Shown piece by piece: positions 20,933 to 33,436 of a stretch of 64,000 nt of DNA. The stretch is from Nemophila menziesii (lineage: Eukaryota; Streptophyta; Magnoliopsida; Boraginales; Hydrophyllaceae). Numbering within the stretch: position 1 is the stretch's first letter; each line of letters opens with the position of its first letter. The stretch is taken from the NCBI GenBank assembly GCA_029959085.1, contig JARWIR010000010.1, forward strand, positions 7,585,001-7,649,000, written 5' to 3'. The notes under the pieces were generated by a model. It made no database searches and had not been told where the DNA came from. It saw nothing but the letters and a program-made list of their open reading frames with translations. The position numbers and the translations under genes are program-made.

Positions 20933-23900
20933 TCTTTTAGTGTGGAACTGTCAAGGGGCTAGGGCACCCATGACAAGGAGAATGATTAAGTCCCTCTATC
21001 CGAAGTTTAATATTTCTATTTTGTGTTTGTTGGAGTCTAGAGTAAGGAGCATTGATATTAGATCGTGCAGTTTCCTTAGTCATTTTGATAATAAATTTGT
21101 AGTGAACCCCGGAGGAAGAGCATATAGGTCCGGGGGCATTACACTTGCTTGGAAGGGTCATATTAATATCAATATAATCGTCTCGTGTTTTAATTATATC
21201 ATTTGCAAAATTACGGAATCCAAATCAGTCAGCTGGTATATGATTATTGTTCACGCTCCAAATATTGCTAACAAAAGAGCGGAAGTCTTTAATAATATTT
21301 CAAATTGGGTAAGTAAGAACAAAGCTCCAACTCTTATAATTGGCGACTTCAATGAAATTACAAAAGCCTCCGAAAAGCAAGGGAAAATACCTGCTGATAT
21401 AGAAAGAATGCTACGCTTTAATGAGTTCATAAACACTAATAATCTTTTCGAAATCCCAAGTAAAGGATGCTATTTCACGTGGACAAATAAAAGGTCGGGA
21501 GAGGATAATATAAAGGAAAGGTTAGACAGAGGACTCGCTAATGACTCTTGGTTTTCTATCTTTCCTAACGCCTCAATAAAAGTCTTACCAGCTATTAGAT
21601 CGGATCACTCGCCATTAATCGTTTCAAGGACTCCTGTCAAAAATAAAAGTACGAGGTATTTCATGTTTGAATCACGTTGGCTTGAGAATTTGAGATGCAA
21701 AGATATTATTAGTAACGCGTGGTATGGTGATAGTGGGGGAAATAATATTAAGAGATTCTTGGAGAAGAAAGAAGCAACCTGCGCAGCCCTAACGGTATGG
21801 AGTCGGGAAAATTTTAGAAACAATAGAAAACTAATTGATAAGTACCAAAAGATATTGGAAGAGCTTCAAGACCAAGAACCTAATGAAGAGAATGTAGAAA
21901 AGGAGCGCATAATTAAGGAAGAATTGGAAACTCTTTGGAGCCAAGAAGAATTGTTTTGGGCGGATAGAGCTAGAGACGAGTTAATTAAAAATGGCGATAG
22001 AAACACATCTTATTTTTTCGCAAGAACAACCATGCGAAGAAATATCAACCGTATAGTAGAATTAAAAGATAAAGACGGCCAATGGTGTGAAGATCCGGAA
22101 GTCATTAAAAATAATATTCAAGAATACTTCAAAAATCTCTTTAGTGGAAAAATTACAAATGATATAGAGGAGGTTACTATGCACACGCCTCATAAAATTG
22201 ACGATTTAACGAATGAGAGACTGATAAAGGTCCCAGATATGGACGAAGTAGAAACGGCAGTTTTCTCAATGTCGGGTTCTAAAGCGCCGGGACCAGACGG
22301 CCTACCGGGCAAATTTTACCAAGAATTCTGGGACATAATAAAACAAGACGTATTTAAGATGGTGAATGATTTCTTTAGGTTTAATACGCCCCTGTGGATG
22401 CTCAACGATACCCTTATTACACTAATCCCAAAAGGAGTTTCTCAGGAGTCAATCCGCGACTACAGACCAATATCCTGCATCAATTTCAGCTATAAGATTA
22501 TTGCAAAAATTATGGCTAACAGATTACAACCTATCATGAATGATATTATCTCCCCAACTCAGTCAGCGTTCATTAAAGGTAGGAGCATTCAGGATAATAT
22601 CTTAATCGCCCAAGAAGTTGGTTTTTTCCTTAAAACCAAAAGAAAATCAAAGAAACACTATGGAGCTGTTAAAATTGATATGGAAAAGGCCTACGATCAA
22701 GTAAACTGGAATTTTCTAATGGATATCCTTAAAAAATTGGGGTTTTGCGAGAAATGGAGAGAACTAATCTACAATTGTATTTCAACGGTGACCTACAAGA
22801 TTAAAGTCAACGGAGAGAGACTAGAAAAATTTAATCCGAAACAAGGGATCAGGCAAGGGGACCCGCTATCCCTTCTTTTATTTTCGATGCTTACGGAAGG
22901 CCTCATTGGACTTATTAACAAGGAGTGCAGAGAAGGCAATATTAAAGGGATTTCACTAGCAAGAGCGGCCCCAAAACTCACACACCTGTTATTTGCAGAC
23001 GATGCTCTATTTTTCTTGGAAACTACGGATAAGGAAATAGAAGCTTTCGAACGAGTTTTAACAAAATATTGCAAGGCCTCAGGACAGAAAATTAATCTAG
23101 GCAAATCGGCCATCATGTTTAGCAAAGGCTTATCTGAGGAAAGGACTCTGAATATATCTCAAAGACTTGACATTCAGATTACGGCGTCAATGGGAAAATA
23201 TTTGGGTATACCATTTACTCTACAGAGATCAAAAGGGGAGAATTTGCGATATATCAGAGATAAATTAATAAATAAATCTTCTAGTTGGGTTGCAAAATTA
23301 CTCTCAGATGGCGGTAAAGAAATTTTAATTAAAGCGATCTTGCAGTCAATTCCGAATTACGCTATGTCGGTTTTTGAGTTTCCAATTACACTCTGCAAAA
23401 AACTCAACAGCTTGGTGGCAGATTTTTGGTGGAATTCAGGTAACCAGAAAAGAATACACTGGGTGTCATGGAAAAAGATTACGAAAGCGAAAGGATTGGG
23501 AGGCATCGGTTTCCGAGACTTCCAAAAAATGAACATAGCTCTTCTAAGCAATCAAGCCTGGAGAATTTTACATAACCCTGACTCTCTAGTAGCAAAAGTA
23601 CTTAAGGGCATTTACCACCCGAATTGTGACATGTGGAGAGCAAAACTAAAAAATAAGGGATCATGGAGCTGGGGGAGCATATACAAAGGACTACAATTCC
23701 TCAAGGAAGAATGTATTTGGCAAGTAGGAAATGGTACAAAGATTAATATTTGGGACGACTGTTGGATCAATAAAGGTTATAAAGTTGAAAGGCCACAGAA
23801 TGTAAGTATTAATAGAGTGGCGGAATGTTTCAATCAAGATATGACAAACTGGAATTTCGATATACTTAGCAAGTTTTGCACCAGGAGGGACATAGCGGAT

Positions 23901-25067
23901 ATAAGGAAAATTCCGATTATCCAACTTGACAAAGAAGACTATGTCATCTGGCCGCTTACAAAGGATGGGAAATACTCAACAAAATCGGGATACCATCGCC
24001 TAGTGGAAAGAGACAACGAAAAGGACAGTCAGACGTCAAAAGAAGGAGAAAAAATGGATAAGACATTATATAGGATTGTCTGGAAATCCAACATGCCTCT
24101 TAGAATTCGAAACTTCATATGGAAAATTTGCAATAACGCAATACCCACAAAAGTGAATCTAAAGAAAAGGAAATGTTCAGAGACTGATACCTGCGAATGG
24201 TGTGAGACAGAGACGGAAGACATCGAACATATACTGCTCAAATGCCCATTAAGTAAAGGAGTGTGGGCTGAATCCCAGTTACAATGCCGAATAGATGATG
24301 ATTTTGAAGGAACAGTAAGTGAGTGGATAACTAATATGATCCAAGCGTACAGCAATAATGGTTGGGATGAAATAAAAATAACGTCAATCCTTTTTGCCAC
24401 CTTATGGCATATTTGGAAAGCAAGGATGAAAGGCCTGTTCGAAAAGGAAAAATAGAACATATGGGACATCAACAATAAAACAAAGAAACTTATTAGCGTT
24501 TTGTTTAGCGAATTACACGGAAAAGATGATAGGAGCAAGGGAGGTATAAACAAAGGTGGACAGGAACCAGAAAATACCATGCTTACCGACGAGGCGGATA
24601 TGATTTGGCTCTGCGATTCTTCTTTTTCAAAGGTTTGGGAACCGGCTAGCATGGTGTCAATAGCGGTAAATAAAGAGGGGGTGGTAGCACACAAGATAGC
24701 TAAGAGGAGTAGAATTAATGAAGTCATTGAAGGTGAGGCTTGGGCGATCCTACTAGCGATGAGATCAGCTGCAGCCCTTAATCTCCAGAGTAGCTCGTTC
24801 TACTCCGACAACCTTGAATTAGTTCAAGGATTAATTTCTGGCAAAGGAATCAACTGGAGAATCCGTCCGATGGTTAATGAAGCCTGGAGATGGATAGGAA
24901 GATTCCCAAATTGGAAAATATTTCACACTCGGAGGGAATTTAATACTGTGGCAGACGCGTATGCGAAGCTTACTCGTTGTAATGTGGACACGTCATCTTG
25001 TCCAAGTGGGCCAGTTAGTGTTTACTATAGTAGTTTAAGAAGGTTATTAGCTCTTTGTAAGTCGTAA
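20925..25067 (+). pseudogene. LINE ORF2: endonuclease, reverse transcriptase, zf-RVT, RNase H; one internal TAG
   Basis: A single frame of 1381 codons interrupted only by TAG at 24453-24455. N-terminal apurinic-type endonuclease (from LVWNCQGA; LLESR; IIGDFNE; RLDRGLAND; IRSDHSPLIV). RT with PGPDG near residue 455, RDYRPISC, KIDMEKAYDQVNW, RQGDPLS and the catalytic LLFADDA near 690. A zf-RVT-type Cys/His segment near 1088 (CEWCETETEDIEHILLKC). After the stop, an RVT_3-type RNase H with Asp (WLCDSS), Glu (IEGEAWA), Asp (YSDNLEL) and Asp (TVADAYA). If the TAG is honoured the product lacks RNase H, as some LINEs do naturally, so RT activity is not excluded. ATG 20925 is chosen because it starts just before the endonuclease; an upstream TTG is unlikely. 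Confidence 0.9.
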
Positions 25068-25450
25068 TTTGCGTATGTATGGTTGACAAAAAAAAAAAAA
25101 AAAATCTTATTTTTATTTAAAATGTAAAAAACAGATATATTAATACTATATTAATTTCTTATAAAGAATATAATGAATTTTTAAATTAATTTCGATATTA
25201 AGTAAAAATTCAATAAAAGAAAAGTACTTTTTCACTTTCTAATGCTTATAAAAAGTACTACAATTATAAAAATTTATTGCAAAACAGCTAAGATTCTTTA
25301 TTGACAAGTGGGTAGAGTCATCAAACCATCTAATAGGCAAAAAGGACTAAATTGAAATTATACAAACTTAATGGACCGAACAACAAATATAAACAAAAGA
25401 ATTACTTAACCTCCAAGGACCAAAATATCAAGACACAAACTTTTCCTTCC

Positions 25451-25458
25451 TATAAATA
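25451..25458 (+). promoter_or_regulatory. TATA box of right serine-rich gene
   Basis: TATAAATA, 151 bp upstream of the ATG, in the same local context as the left copy. The extra distance comes from short insertions in the 5' UTR. Confidence 0.65.
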
Positions 25459-25601
25459 CCTAGCTTGTGTGGAGCTCGGTTTGCCAAACTCACCAGACAA
25501 ACACGGTTCTTAAAAACATCTCCTATCTTCTCAACTTCTCTTTATCTTCTCAACTGTACAACAGGAAAAGCTCAGAGTACAACTACCAAATCCAAACAAC
25601 A

Positions 25602-26225
25602 ATGGCAACTTATACACGCCGATCAAGCGGTCCGGTACTAAGATCTAACTCTCCTGCTGATAGATTCTGCAATACGTCGTCGTTTAGGTCATATGGCTCT
25701 TCATCTTCATCTGGCTTTGCATCAGCAACGGCTTCGAGTTTTACCAGCCGGAGTTCAACTGTGTTACATAGATCGACTTCTCCAAGTCGTGTTAATCTCT
25801 TCAATTCATCTCCTTCGGTTCCGTCCGTACGGTTTTCGTTAGACCAAAAGCCGATTTCTCCGAACCGGTCTATTTCAGTCATTTCGAACCGGAACCAAGC
25901 CGTGAGTAAAAAACCAACGGCTCAGAAGAGGACATGTATGTGTTCGCCGACTAACCATCCCGGTTCGTTTCGGTGTAGTTTGCACAAGAATTTTGGACGT
26001 ACCAGTAGTAACAGTGGTGGCGGAAGCGGTGGTGGTGGTGGTTATAATTCGAACATGTTACAACGGTCAGCTATGACCAACTCGCTCGTACGAATTGGTG
26101 CAGTTGAAGGCGATTTAGTAAGGAGAGCTTTAGCAGCGTTGATTCGTCCTTCGTCTCATCAAGTCCGCCGCCGTGAAAACTTCCGCCGCCGTCCCAGCCG
26201 ACTTTCTTCCATGTCAAAAGCCTAG
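25602..26225 (+). CDS. Serine-rich small protein, plant serine-rich-protein-like family (right copy)
   Basis: Intact single-exon ORF of 207 aa, paralogue of 6745-7356. The start is MATYTRRSSG in both copies; the upstream open frame has no ATG that fits. Differences from the left copy are mostly substitutions plus in-frame indels in the Ser-rich (extra YGSSS near residue 31) and Gly-rich (near 135-150) parts. The Cys block (CMCSPTNHPGSFRCSLHK) and the C-terminus are identical or nearly so. The LINE now ends about 500 bp upstream of the ATG, so upstream control may differ from that of the left copy. Molecular function unknown to me. Confidence 0.9.
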   Translation: MATYTRRSSGPVLRSNSPADRFCNTSSFRSYGSSSSSGFASATASSFTSRSSTVLHRSTSPSRVNLFNSSPSVPSVRFSLDQKPISPNRSISVISNRNQAVSKKPTAQKRTCMCSPTNHPGSFRCSLHKNFGRTSSNSGGGSGGGGGYNSNMLQRSAMTNSLVRIGAVEGDLVRRALAALIRPSSHQVRRRENFRRRPSRLSSMSKA

Positions 26226-27654
26226 TACGGTGGTGACGTCAGAAAGGTGGTGGAGGGCCTCTTTTATTGTGAACTCCGGTTACCGAAACCCTTAGAATTA
26301 AATCCAAAATACACAGATATACAGATACTGCTGTGTGTATATAGTAGACATATATAGGACTAGTATTTTATAAATCACATGAAATTTCAGTTATTTAAAG
26401 TCTTATATCCATCAAACACTAACTTAGAAGACTAATTATAGTTTAACTCAAACTAATTTCCAATTAATTCTTCTCCAATATCCCTTTTTCCAAATAGCCG
26501 TCACATATTTATAATTTCATTTGTTTGTCTTTTCATTTTTCCAATAGCCGTTCCTTGTGTGTTTCCCGTTACGTATTGTCCGTACAGTGCGTTTATCTTC
26601 AGCAATTTTTGGAGGTTAAGTATATATCTGTATGTATGTATATTTTTATTGTAATTTTGGTTTATTTAATAACTTGATTGATCAAACTTGTTTGTGATTT
26701 TTGCTTGCAGGAGTATATCTTATTGTCATTTTGGTTTGGAGATGAGATAAGTCCAAAATGGTAAATAAATTCTAAACTAGTTTTAACGTGACTTGAAAGC
26801 CGTAAGAATTACTGACAAGTGAAAAAGGAAAGGAGTTTGAAGGTTAAATTGGGATAGATTTATTGACAGTAACATGTGACATAAATTGTTACTCATTTCA
26901 AAGATTCTGAGATATTTTTAGCAACTTGATGCCGATTTAAAGTAACTGGGAGTTCTAATTAATAAGTGGACATGAATTTCTTTGATAACTGTTGTTGGAG
27001 TAATTATGTGACATTGATCTCTGTTAATGAGTAACTTGAATTTGAGTTAGGAAGAATCAATTATGATGAAATTGGGACCGAGAGATATTAAGAAAAATAC
27101 CTAATTGAATTTTGTGAAGTTAATTGGGGATCTCATGAAAATGGTATTTGGATTGATTTGGTGAACAAATTTAAAACTGATGATTGAAAAGAACATAGTT
27201 TATGGTTTGGTTTGGTTTGGTTTGGTAGAATGATCTTCCTAACTCAATAATAACTTGGGGGAAGTGAAAGGAAACTGAAGAGATTGATTGAGGTTGGTAA
27301 AGAATTTGTTGAGCCTATGCAAAGGTGATCATATAAATGACTTCAATTAAAAAATTGAGTGAGATGAGAGGGTAAAAAATGAATTTCTTTTACAAAGTCG
27401 ATAATTAGGTAAAAAAATGTTTTATAAGGTAGAACTTATAGAATCATACTGATTAGATGAAGCTTCTTTAATGTTTACTCAAGTGTATTAGCATTGCTAG
27501 TGCAGTTTAGAGTAAGATCTTTATGGCAAATTTGATATCAATTTTAACAAGTACTTGAGATAGAGTTACTTAGATAGAATTAAGTGAACATAAACAGTAA
27601 GAAATGTAAATTATAGTGTAAAATAGTTTATAAATAAATTAGAGTAAGTTCTAG

Positions 27655-27656
<2 letters not shown>
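26226..27656. other. 3' flank of right serine-rich gene
   Basis: Collinear with the left copy to about 27490, without the SINE; the last 170 bp are unremarkable AT-rich sequence. No coding sequence seen. Confidence 0.45.

Positions 27657-27719
<63 letters not shown>
27657..27719. repeat. (TA)n microsatellite
   Basis: About 60 bp of TA, about 170 bp beyond the right end of the segmental duplication. Confidence 0.95.
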
Positions 27720-27722
<3 letters not shown>

Positions 27723-28598
27723 GAAAAGAAAATTACAAATAGCTGGTTATTTAGCGTCTTTTTTTCACATTGATTAGAAATGTAAATAAATAAATGAGGT
27801 TAATAACAATTTGTCGTTTTATTTGGATAAATCCAAAATTTGTCTCACTCATTTAGAAATTGCATTCGATTCGCCATTCCATTAAGTTCTATTGTGACAT
27901 GTAGAACCTTCTATGCATGATTTTTTTATCCAATCTCTGCTAGTCATTAGTTGAACTCTTTTAGTTAATTCTTGACTTATTGTTAATGTTTTGAACAATT
28001 TTAAAGTTATCTTCATGAAATGAACTACTTTTCCGATCTTATGGCCAAAAGCTTGTATATTTAGTTGTTCACAGTTGAGGTGGTTTATTGAACCTATGTG
28101 AAGAGTTGTTATATATCTGAAAAGGTAAAAGACATCTTGAGTCAAAACCAGAAAACTAAACCCAAAAAAACCAAAAAAATGAAAATTAAAAACTGAAAAA
28201 TCGATTGGTTCGTTTTTAATTTTTAAAAATCTGGCTTGGTTCGGTGTAGTACGTAAAATCAAACCGAAAAACTATAAATGAACCGAACTAAAATTCTGGA
28301 GTCAAGAACCGTAACCATGAAAAATTTAATACCGTAACCAAAAACTGTACATGACCGATAACGAGATAAATTTTAGGGTGAATATTAAAAAATGGAATTA
28401 AGGTACAAACATTTTCCCCAATCCTTAATTCTTGAGTAGAGAAACGTACTACAGGTTGAATTAAGATATGGATATGTAGTTATATTTATCAAAGAAAATT
28501 AAGTAAACTGTTAAGTATATATTTAAAATTGGACTAATTCCCAATTAATTATAAATTCTTAAATTCTTTTAGTGAAAAAATAAGGAGGATCAAAATCA
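27720..28598. other. Non-coding spacer
   Basis: A minus-strand open frame of 126 codons at 27882-28262 shows no motif I recognise, and part of it (28140-28260) is AAACCGAA/TTCGGTTT-rich low-complexity sequence. I do not call a gene. Confidence 0.35.
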
Positions 28599-29195
28599 AT
28601 GGTGTCATATGCGATCAATGATTACATTAGGATGTGGGGAATGGAATATGACGGTGGTTTAATTGTTTCGACACGTAGAGTCTTAGTCAAGTGGGTAAAG
28701 CCGGATGAGACTATAATTAAACTTAACATTGATGGATCTTTTAGTGAAGATAGGGGCTTGGTTTGAATGGGAGGACTGTTCCGCAATCATAAAGGAGATT
28801 ATCTAGGTGGTTTCGCAGGGTGTTGTGATGCACACACGGCGTTCGAAGCTGAACTTATGACGTTACATTTCAGATTAGAAATGGCGGCAAACCATGGTTA
28901 TTCTAAACTTATCATAGAGGTGGACTCGTGTGAGTTGCCCGCGTTAGTGAAGGGCGGTGTGAATTTAGGAGACATCTCTAATGCTATGATTCAGGCGTGC
29001 CGAGACATCTTGATCTCTAATACACATTTCGAGCTGACTTGGGGGTATCGTGAAGCAAATAGCTGTGCGGATTGGATGGAGAAGTTCGGAGCAAATAATA
29101 GGGAGAGGCCAGGGTTGTGTAGAGACCCACCAGATAGTCTTTTGCGGTTTTTGTCAAGGATCGTTGTGGATAGGCGGTTTCTCGAGTTATTGTAG
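28599..29195 (+). pseudogene. RNase H-like (RVT_3) fragment, one in-frame stop
   Basis: One frame of 199 codons from the ATG at 28599, broken by TGA at 28764-28766. Motifs before the stop: KLNIDGSFSED (first Asp). After it: AFEAELMTL (Glu), IIEVDSCEL (Asp) and ANSCADWME (Asp), the RVT_3 order. This is the kind of domain found at the end of plant LINE ORF2 and as short stand-alone genes. The region after the stop codon ends in a short A-rich run (29250), so a 5'-truncated LINE is the likelier source. No clean TSD was found. Confidence 0.75.
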
Positions 29196-29299
29196 CTGAT
29201 AGTTTATAGAAAGCTTTGCTTCCTGGTCATTTTGACCTCATATGTAACAAAAAAAGGAAGAAGGAAAATCCTTCCTACTTACTCACAGTTTAAAAGACC

Positions 29300-31670
29300 A
29301 ATTCCTAATTAAACACTTTGTCATATTTACCTTTCACTATTACCCTTAATGTTATTTTAATTTTTAATTTTTATTATATAATATTCATAATATATATTTT
29401 TAATTATAAAATCCGGCCATCACTACTGACCACCACTACCACCTCATGCATTTACTACCGACTATCCCACCTCATACATTTTTACACCGACCACCCCACC
29501 CCCCCACCACCCCCCCACTACCCCCACCATACCCATCCCCACCACCACAACCCACCACCCTAACACTCCTACCACCATCCCCACCCCACCTACCACCATC
29601 ACCACCATTATTCTCCGCTGACCACCACCTTCGCCTAAAACTACCACCGACTAGTTCCGTCACCACCGATCACCACCAACTAAATCCGTCACACGCGCGT
29701 ACCCGTGATTTTTTTTAAATTCATAATTAATTCTAAAAAAATCATAAAAATAAAAAAATTGCATTTCTAGACGAGACAAATTAATATTTACGTCTATGAA
29801 TTTTTTTGATTTTTTTTGAATTTATTTATTTATTTTTGAATTTTTGATTTGTGAATTTTTGAATTTTTGAATTTTGATAATCCGTTTCATGTGTTGCTCA
29901 ACACAAAAAAAGATTTTTCAAATTCCGCAACACGCGCGCATCCGTGAATTCTTTTCATAAAAACTCATAATTAAATCCAAAAAAATCAGAAAAATTAAAA
30001 AATTATATTTTTTGGGGCAAGTTCATATCTACATCAGCGATTTTTTATTTAATTTTTAGCTTTAGATATTCAATTTTATGTGTTCCTACAATACACAAAA
30101 ATATATTTATGTATTCCTGTAACACTCAAAATTATAGAATTAATCTAAAACGTACCCTTCTTTAACAAAATCGTTTTTTCTCTTTATTTATTGCATATAC
30201 CATATATTTACTTGTTTTTTACTATCTTGATGTATTACCTTTTTGTCCAACCTCTTTTTGTTATTTTGTGTGTTGATCTAATACACAAAACAGTTATTTG
30301 TGCATTACAACAACACACAAAATCATGTATTCCCTTTTAGTCATGCCCTTTTCAGTCTGTGATATTTGTGTATCACATGAACACACAAACCGATCGATTT
30401 GACTGGAAGAGAAAAAATAAATATGTTTGTTACTGTAATACACAAATAACTGTTTTGTGTATTATAACAACACACAAAATAACAAAAAAGGGCTGGACAA
30501 AAAGTTAATACATCAAGATAGTTAAAAACGAGTACAAAATTTTGTATATGTGACTAATAAAGAGAAAAAACGACGTTGTTAAAGAATATAATGCTTTATC
30601 TTGAATATTTTTGTGTCTTGATCTAATACACAAAACAGTTATATGTGTATTACAGCAACACGCATAATCATGTATTCCCTTTTAGTCATGCCCTTTTCAG
30701 TCTGTGATTTTGTGTATCACATGAACACACAAATCGATCGGTTTGACTGGAAGAGAAAAAATGAATTTGTGTGTTACTGTAATACACAAATGACTGTTTT
30801 GTGTATTACAACAACACACAAAATAACAAAAAAAGGTTGTACAAAAAGCTAATACATCAAGGTAGTTAAAAACGAGTACAAATATTGTATATGTGACTAA
30901 TAAAGAGAAAAAACAATTTTGTTATAGAAGAGAATGCTTTAGATTGATTTTATAATATTGTGTGTTACAGGAATACATAATTTTTTTTTGTATTGTAGGA
31001 ACACTTAAAACTGAATATCGGAATTTAAAAATAAAAAAAATAAAAAAAAACATCTCTGATGTAGACATGAACTTGCCCCGTCAAAAAAATACAATTTTTT
31101 CATTTTTATTTATTTTTTTGGATTTAATTATGATTCTTTATAAAAAAAATTTACGGACGCACGCGTGTTGTGGAATTTGGAAAAAACTTTTTTTTGTGTG
31201 TTATAAAACGGATTATCGAATTAAAAAAATAAAAAAATAAATTCAAAAAAAATTCATAAACATAAATATTAATTTGTCTAGTTTAAAAATGCAAATTTTT
31301 TTATTTTTACGATTTTTTAGAATTAGCTATGATTATTTTTTTTTAAAATTTTACGGACGCGCGCGTGTGTTGTAATTAGTTGATTGTGATTGGTGGTGAT
31401 GGAACGAGTCGGTTAAGAATAATGTTGGTGATGGTGGTAGGTGGGGGTGGTGGTAGGGGTGGTGGTGGTAGGAGTGGTGGGGAGGTGATGATAGTTTGGG
31501 TGGGAGTGGTTGGAGGGTGGGTGGTGGTAGGGGTGGTGGTGGTGGTGGTGCGTAGTGAAGAAAATAAATAAATATTATATAATAAATGGTAAAAATAATA
31601 AGAATTAAATGATATATAATTGAAGTAATAATTAATAGGCATATAAGTATTTTTTTAATCTTTCAATTTT
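29300..31670. mobile_element. Foldback element or very long inverted repeat
   Basis: The left arm (about 29300-30330) and the right arm (about 30760-31670) are inverted copies of each other, each about 1 kb. Shared landmarks in mirrored order: TTATATAATATT, a run of ACC/GGT triplets, CGCGCGT blocks, AATTAATATTT, and CATCAAGATAGTT/TATCTTGATG. The middle has two tandem copies of a unit of about 330 bp (about 30270-30600 and 30600-30930), themselves containing inverted ACACAAAACAGTT/AACTGTTTTGTGT pieces. No transposase. A TSD could not be fixed. Proline/histidine-rich open frames at 29318-29718 come from the ACC tract and are not genes. Confidence 0.75.
29430..29690 (+). repeat. ACC-rich tract in left arm (GGT on the other strand)
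   Basis: Imperfect (CAC)/(ACC) repeats; the mirrored G-rich version in the right arm is at 31385-31560. The G-rich strand has many runs of three or more G, so it could form G-quadruplexes. Confidence 0.8.
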
Positions 31671-31892
31671 TTGTTATTAATTGGAAATTAATTCGAAGTT
31701 ATAATTAATTGAAAATAATTTCATTATTTGTGTAATTAATCGAACATAGCCTCTTTAAAATTTGTATATTTTTAATAATTTTAAATTGTTTATCGAAGTT
31801 GTTGTACCATTTAAGAAGTAAATGGGAAAGATGGACAATAGGTGGAATGGATAAAGCTTCCAAAATCTATAATTAAAAAAAAATATAACTTG
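31671..31892. other. Short spacer
   Basis: Low-complexity A/T sequence; nothing recognised. Confidence 0.3.
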
Positions 31893-33436
31893 TGTTGAAA
31901 CAATATGTAAAAGAAACTAGTTGATGAGAGGTTATATGTAGATAAGAAGAGTATATTATTATATATGGATTTCCATCTTACTTTGAGGGAACGTACAAGT
32001 CTTTATATAGAGACTTATGAGACTATCCAACTACCCTACTAATTACATAATAAGTAGGATGTTACAATGGATAAATGTGAAGGTTAGAAAGGCTCTCCAC
32101 TACTCTAGAATAATACCCACATTATAATATTTCATAACACTCCTTCTTGGGAATTATTTCAAATACGTATATGATGTTGCCTCGTTAAAAACCTCGCTAG
32201 TAAAACCCAATGGGAAAAAACTAGTAAAGGGAAAAAGAGTGCAACGCGTATGAATCTCCCTCTAAATGTGTGGATAAAGTACCTTGATCATTAGTATTAT
32301 GAACTTGTCTCATGAAATGGAAATATCTTTGCATAAAATTATCAAGTACATGCATAAATTATATTGACATGATATTCATCTTGAATTTTACATCTTGGGC
32401 TTTTCTTGTGAACGTAAATTTGACCAAGTCGAGTTGAATATACACCAAATTTTTATTGATATGCCTCGTTAAAACCTTACTAGGAAAACCCTGTGGAACA
32501 AAAACCGAGTGAAGGAAAAAGAGTACATAATCATTATAAATACGCTGTTAATTTTCCTCGTTAAAAACTTTGTCAGGAAAACCCCGTGGGAGAAAACCTT
32601 GACGAAGGAATAAAGAGTGCAATACGTGTTGTTCTCCCCCTCATGTAAACGTATATGTGATGATCTTCAATTTAGAATATAATCTCGATATTCAGTATCT
32701 TACACATTTTTATAATAGTAACTATAATTTCAAATTAAACAATATATGAAGTCATATCGTCATATAACACTGAATGATCCATAAACACAATCATGTGCAA
32801 TTTAGAGTAATGAATATTCATGCACGTAATCATAAATAAACACATATTATACTTATGAAATACAAAACAAATATATGGCAGTTTACATGACAATATATAA
32901 GACAATTAAAAATTGTTAAAGACAACAAAAGTAATACAAATATCATTTTAATATATCCCGGGATTTATGTATACGCGTTTTTAGTCTTCTTAAGATTTTC
33001 ATGTAATTTTTCGTATCACACGATACATATTGGTAAATTTATTATATCATAAGACGCACATAAAGTCCTATATGAAACTTTCAGGCAAATATTTTCCACC
33101 AAAAAAGCACTTCATATATTCACATTGATTATGTGAGTATGATTATGCCTGACTGCGTCTTATTATATTTGGCCAATTAATTTTTCTAGACGACATCATA
33201 GAATGGACTTCGACTCAAGATCTTCGTTTTCATTTAGTAACTTTTACATGATCATTTACACATATTATTCGATCATATGATCAAGTTGTTTTTCGATTCC
33301 ATATATTTCTGTAGTAATATAATTGAATGAGATTCTTTTATCACAATTTCTCAACACTGAGAAAATATTTAGGTACATGGTACTCTTTTTAGAGTACTAT
33401 TCTTTATTTATATTTTCTACATTATATCATGATAAT

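Larger units (their letters stand above)
19732..25102 (+). mobile_element. Full-length-looking L1-type LINE
   Basis: 5.37 kb ending in a poly-A run (25088-25104) and bounded by a 16-bp TSD, the hallmark of target-primed reverse transcription. Layout: about 290-bp 5' region, an atypical first ORF (20045-20932), and ORF2 (20925 onward) with endonuclease, RT, zf-RVT and RNase H. One TAG separates the RNase H from the rest. The paralogous empty site shows the insertion came after the segmental duplication. Confidence 0.95.
18365..27490 (+). repeat. Right copy of segmental duplication carrying the serine-rich gene
   Basis: Paralogous to 4905-8605 in direct orientation; expanded by the LINE at 19732-25102. 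Order is conserved: MITE-like block (about 19040-19345), internal direct repeat, gene, 3' flank. Similarity ends near 27490, shortly before another (TA)n tract. Confidence 0.85.

Noticed and set aside
24029..24727. 232-codon minus-strand ORF opposite the LINE
   Set aside because: Antisense shadow of LINE ORF2; the sense strand encodes clear zf-RVT and RNase H motifs.
27882..28262. 126-codon minus-strand ORF
   Set aside because: No recognisable domain, Phe/Ile-rich and partly AAACCGAA low complexity; chance opening in AT-rich DNA is likely.
29318..29718. Proline/histidine-rich and Gly/Val-rich open frames (also 31376-31642)
   Set aside because: They are translations of the ACC/GGT low-complexity arms of the foldback structure and appear on both strands.
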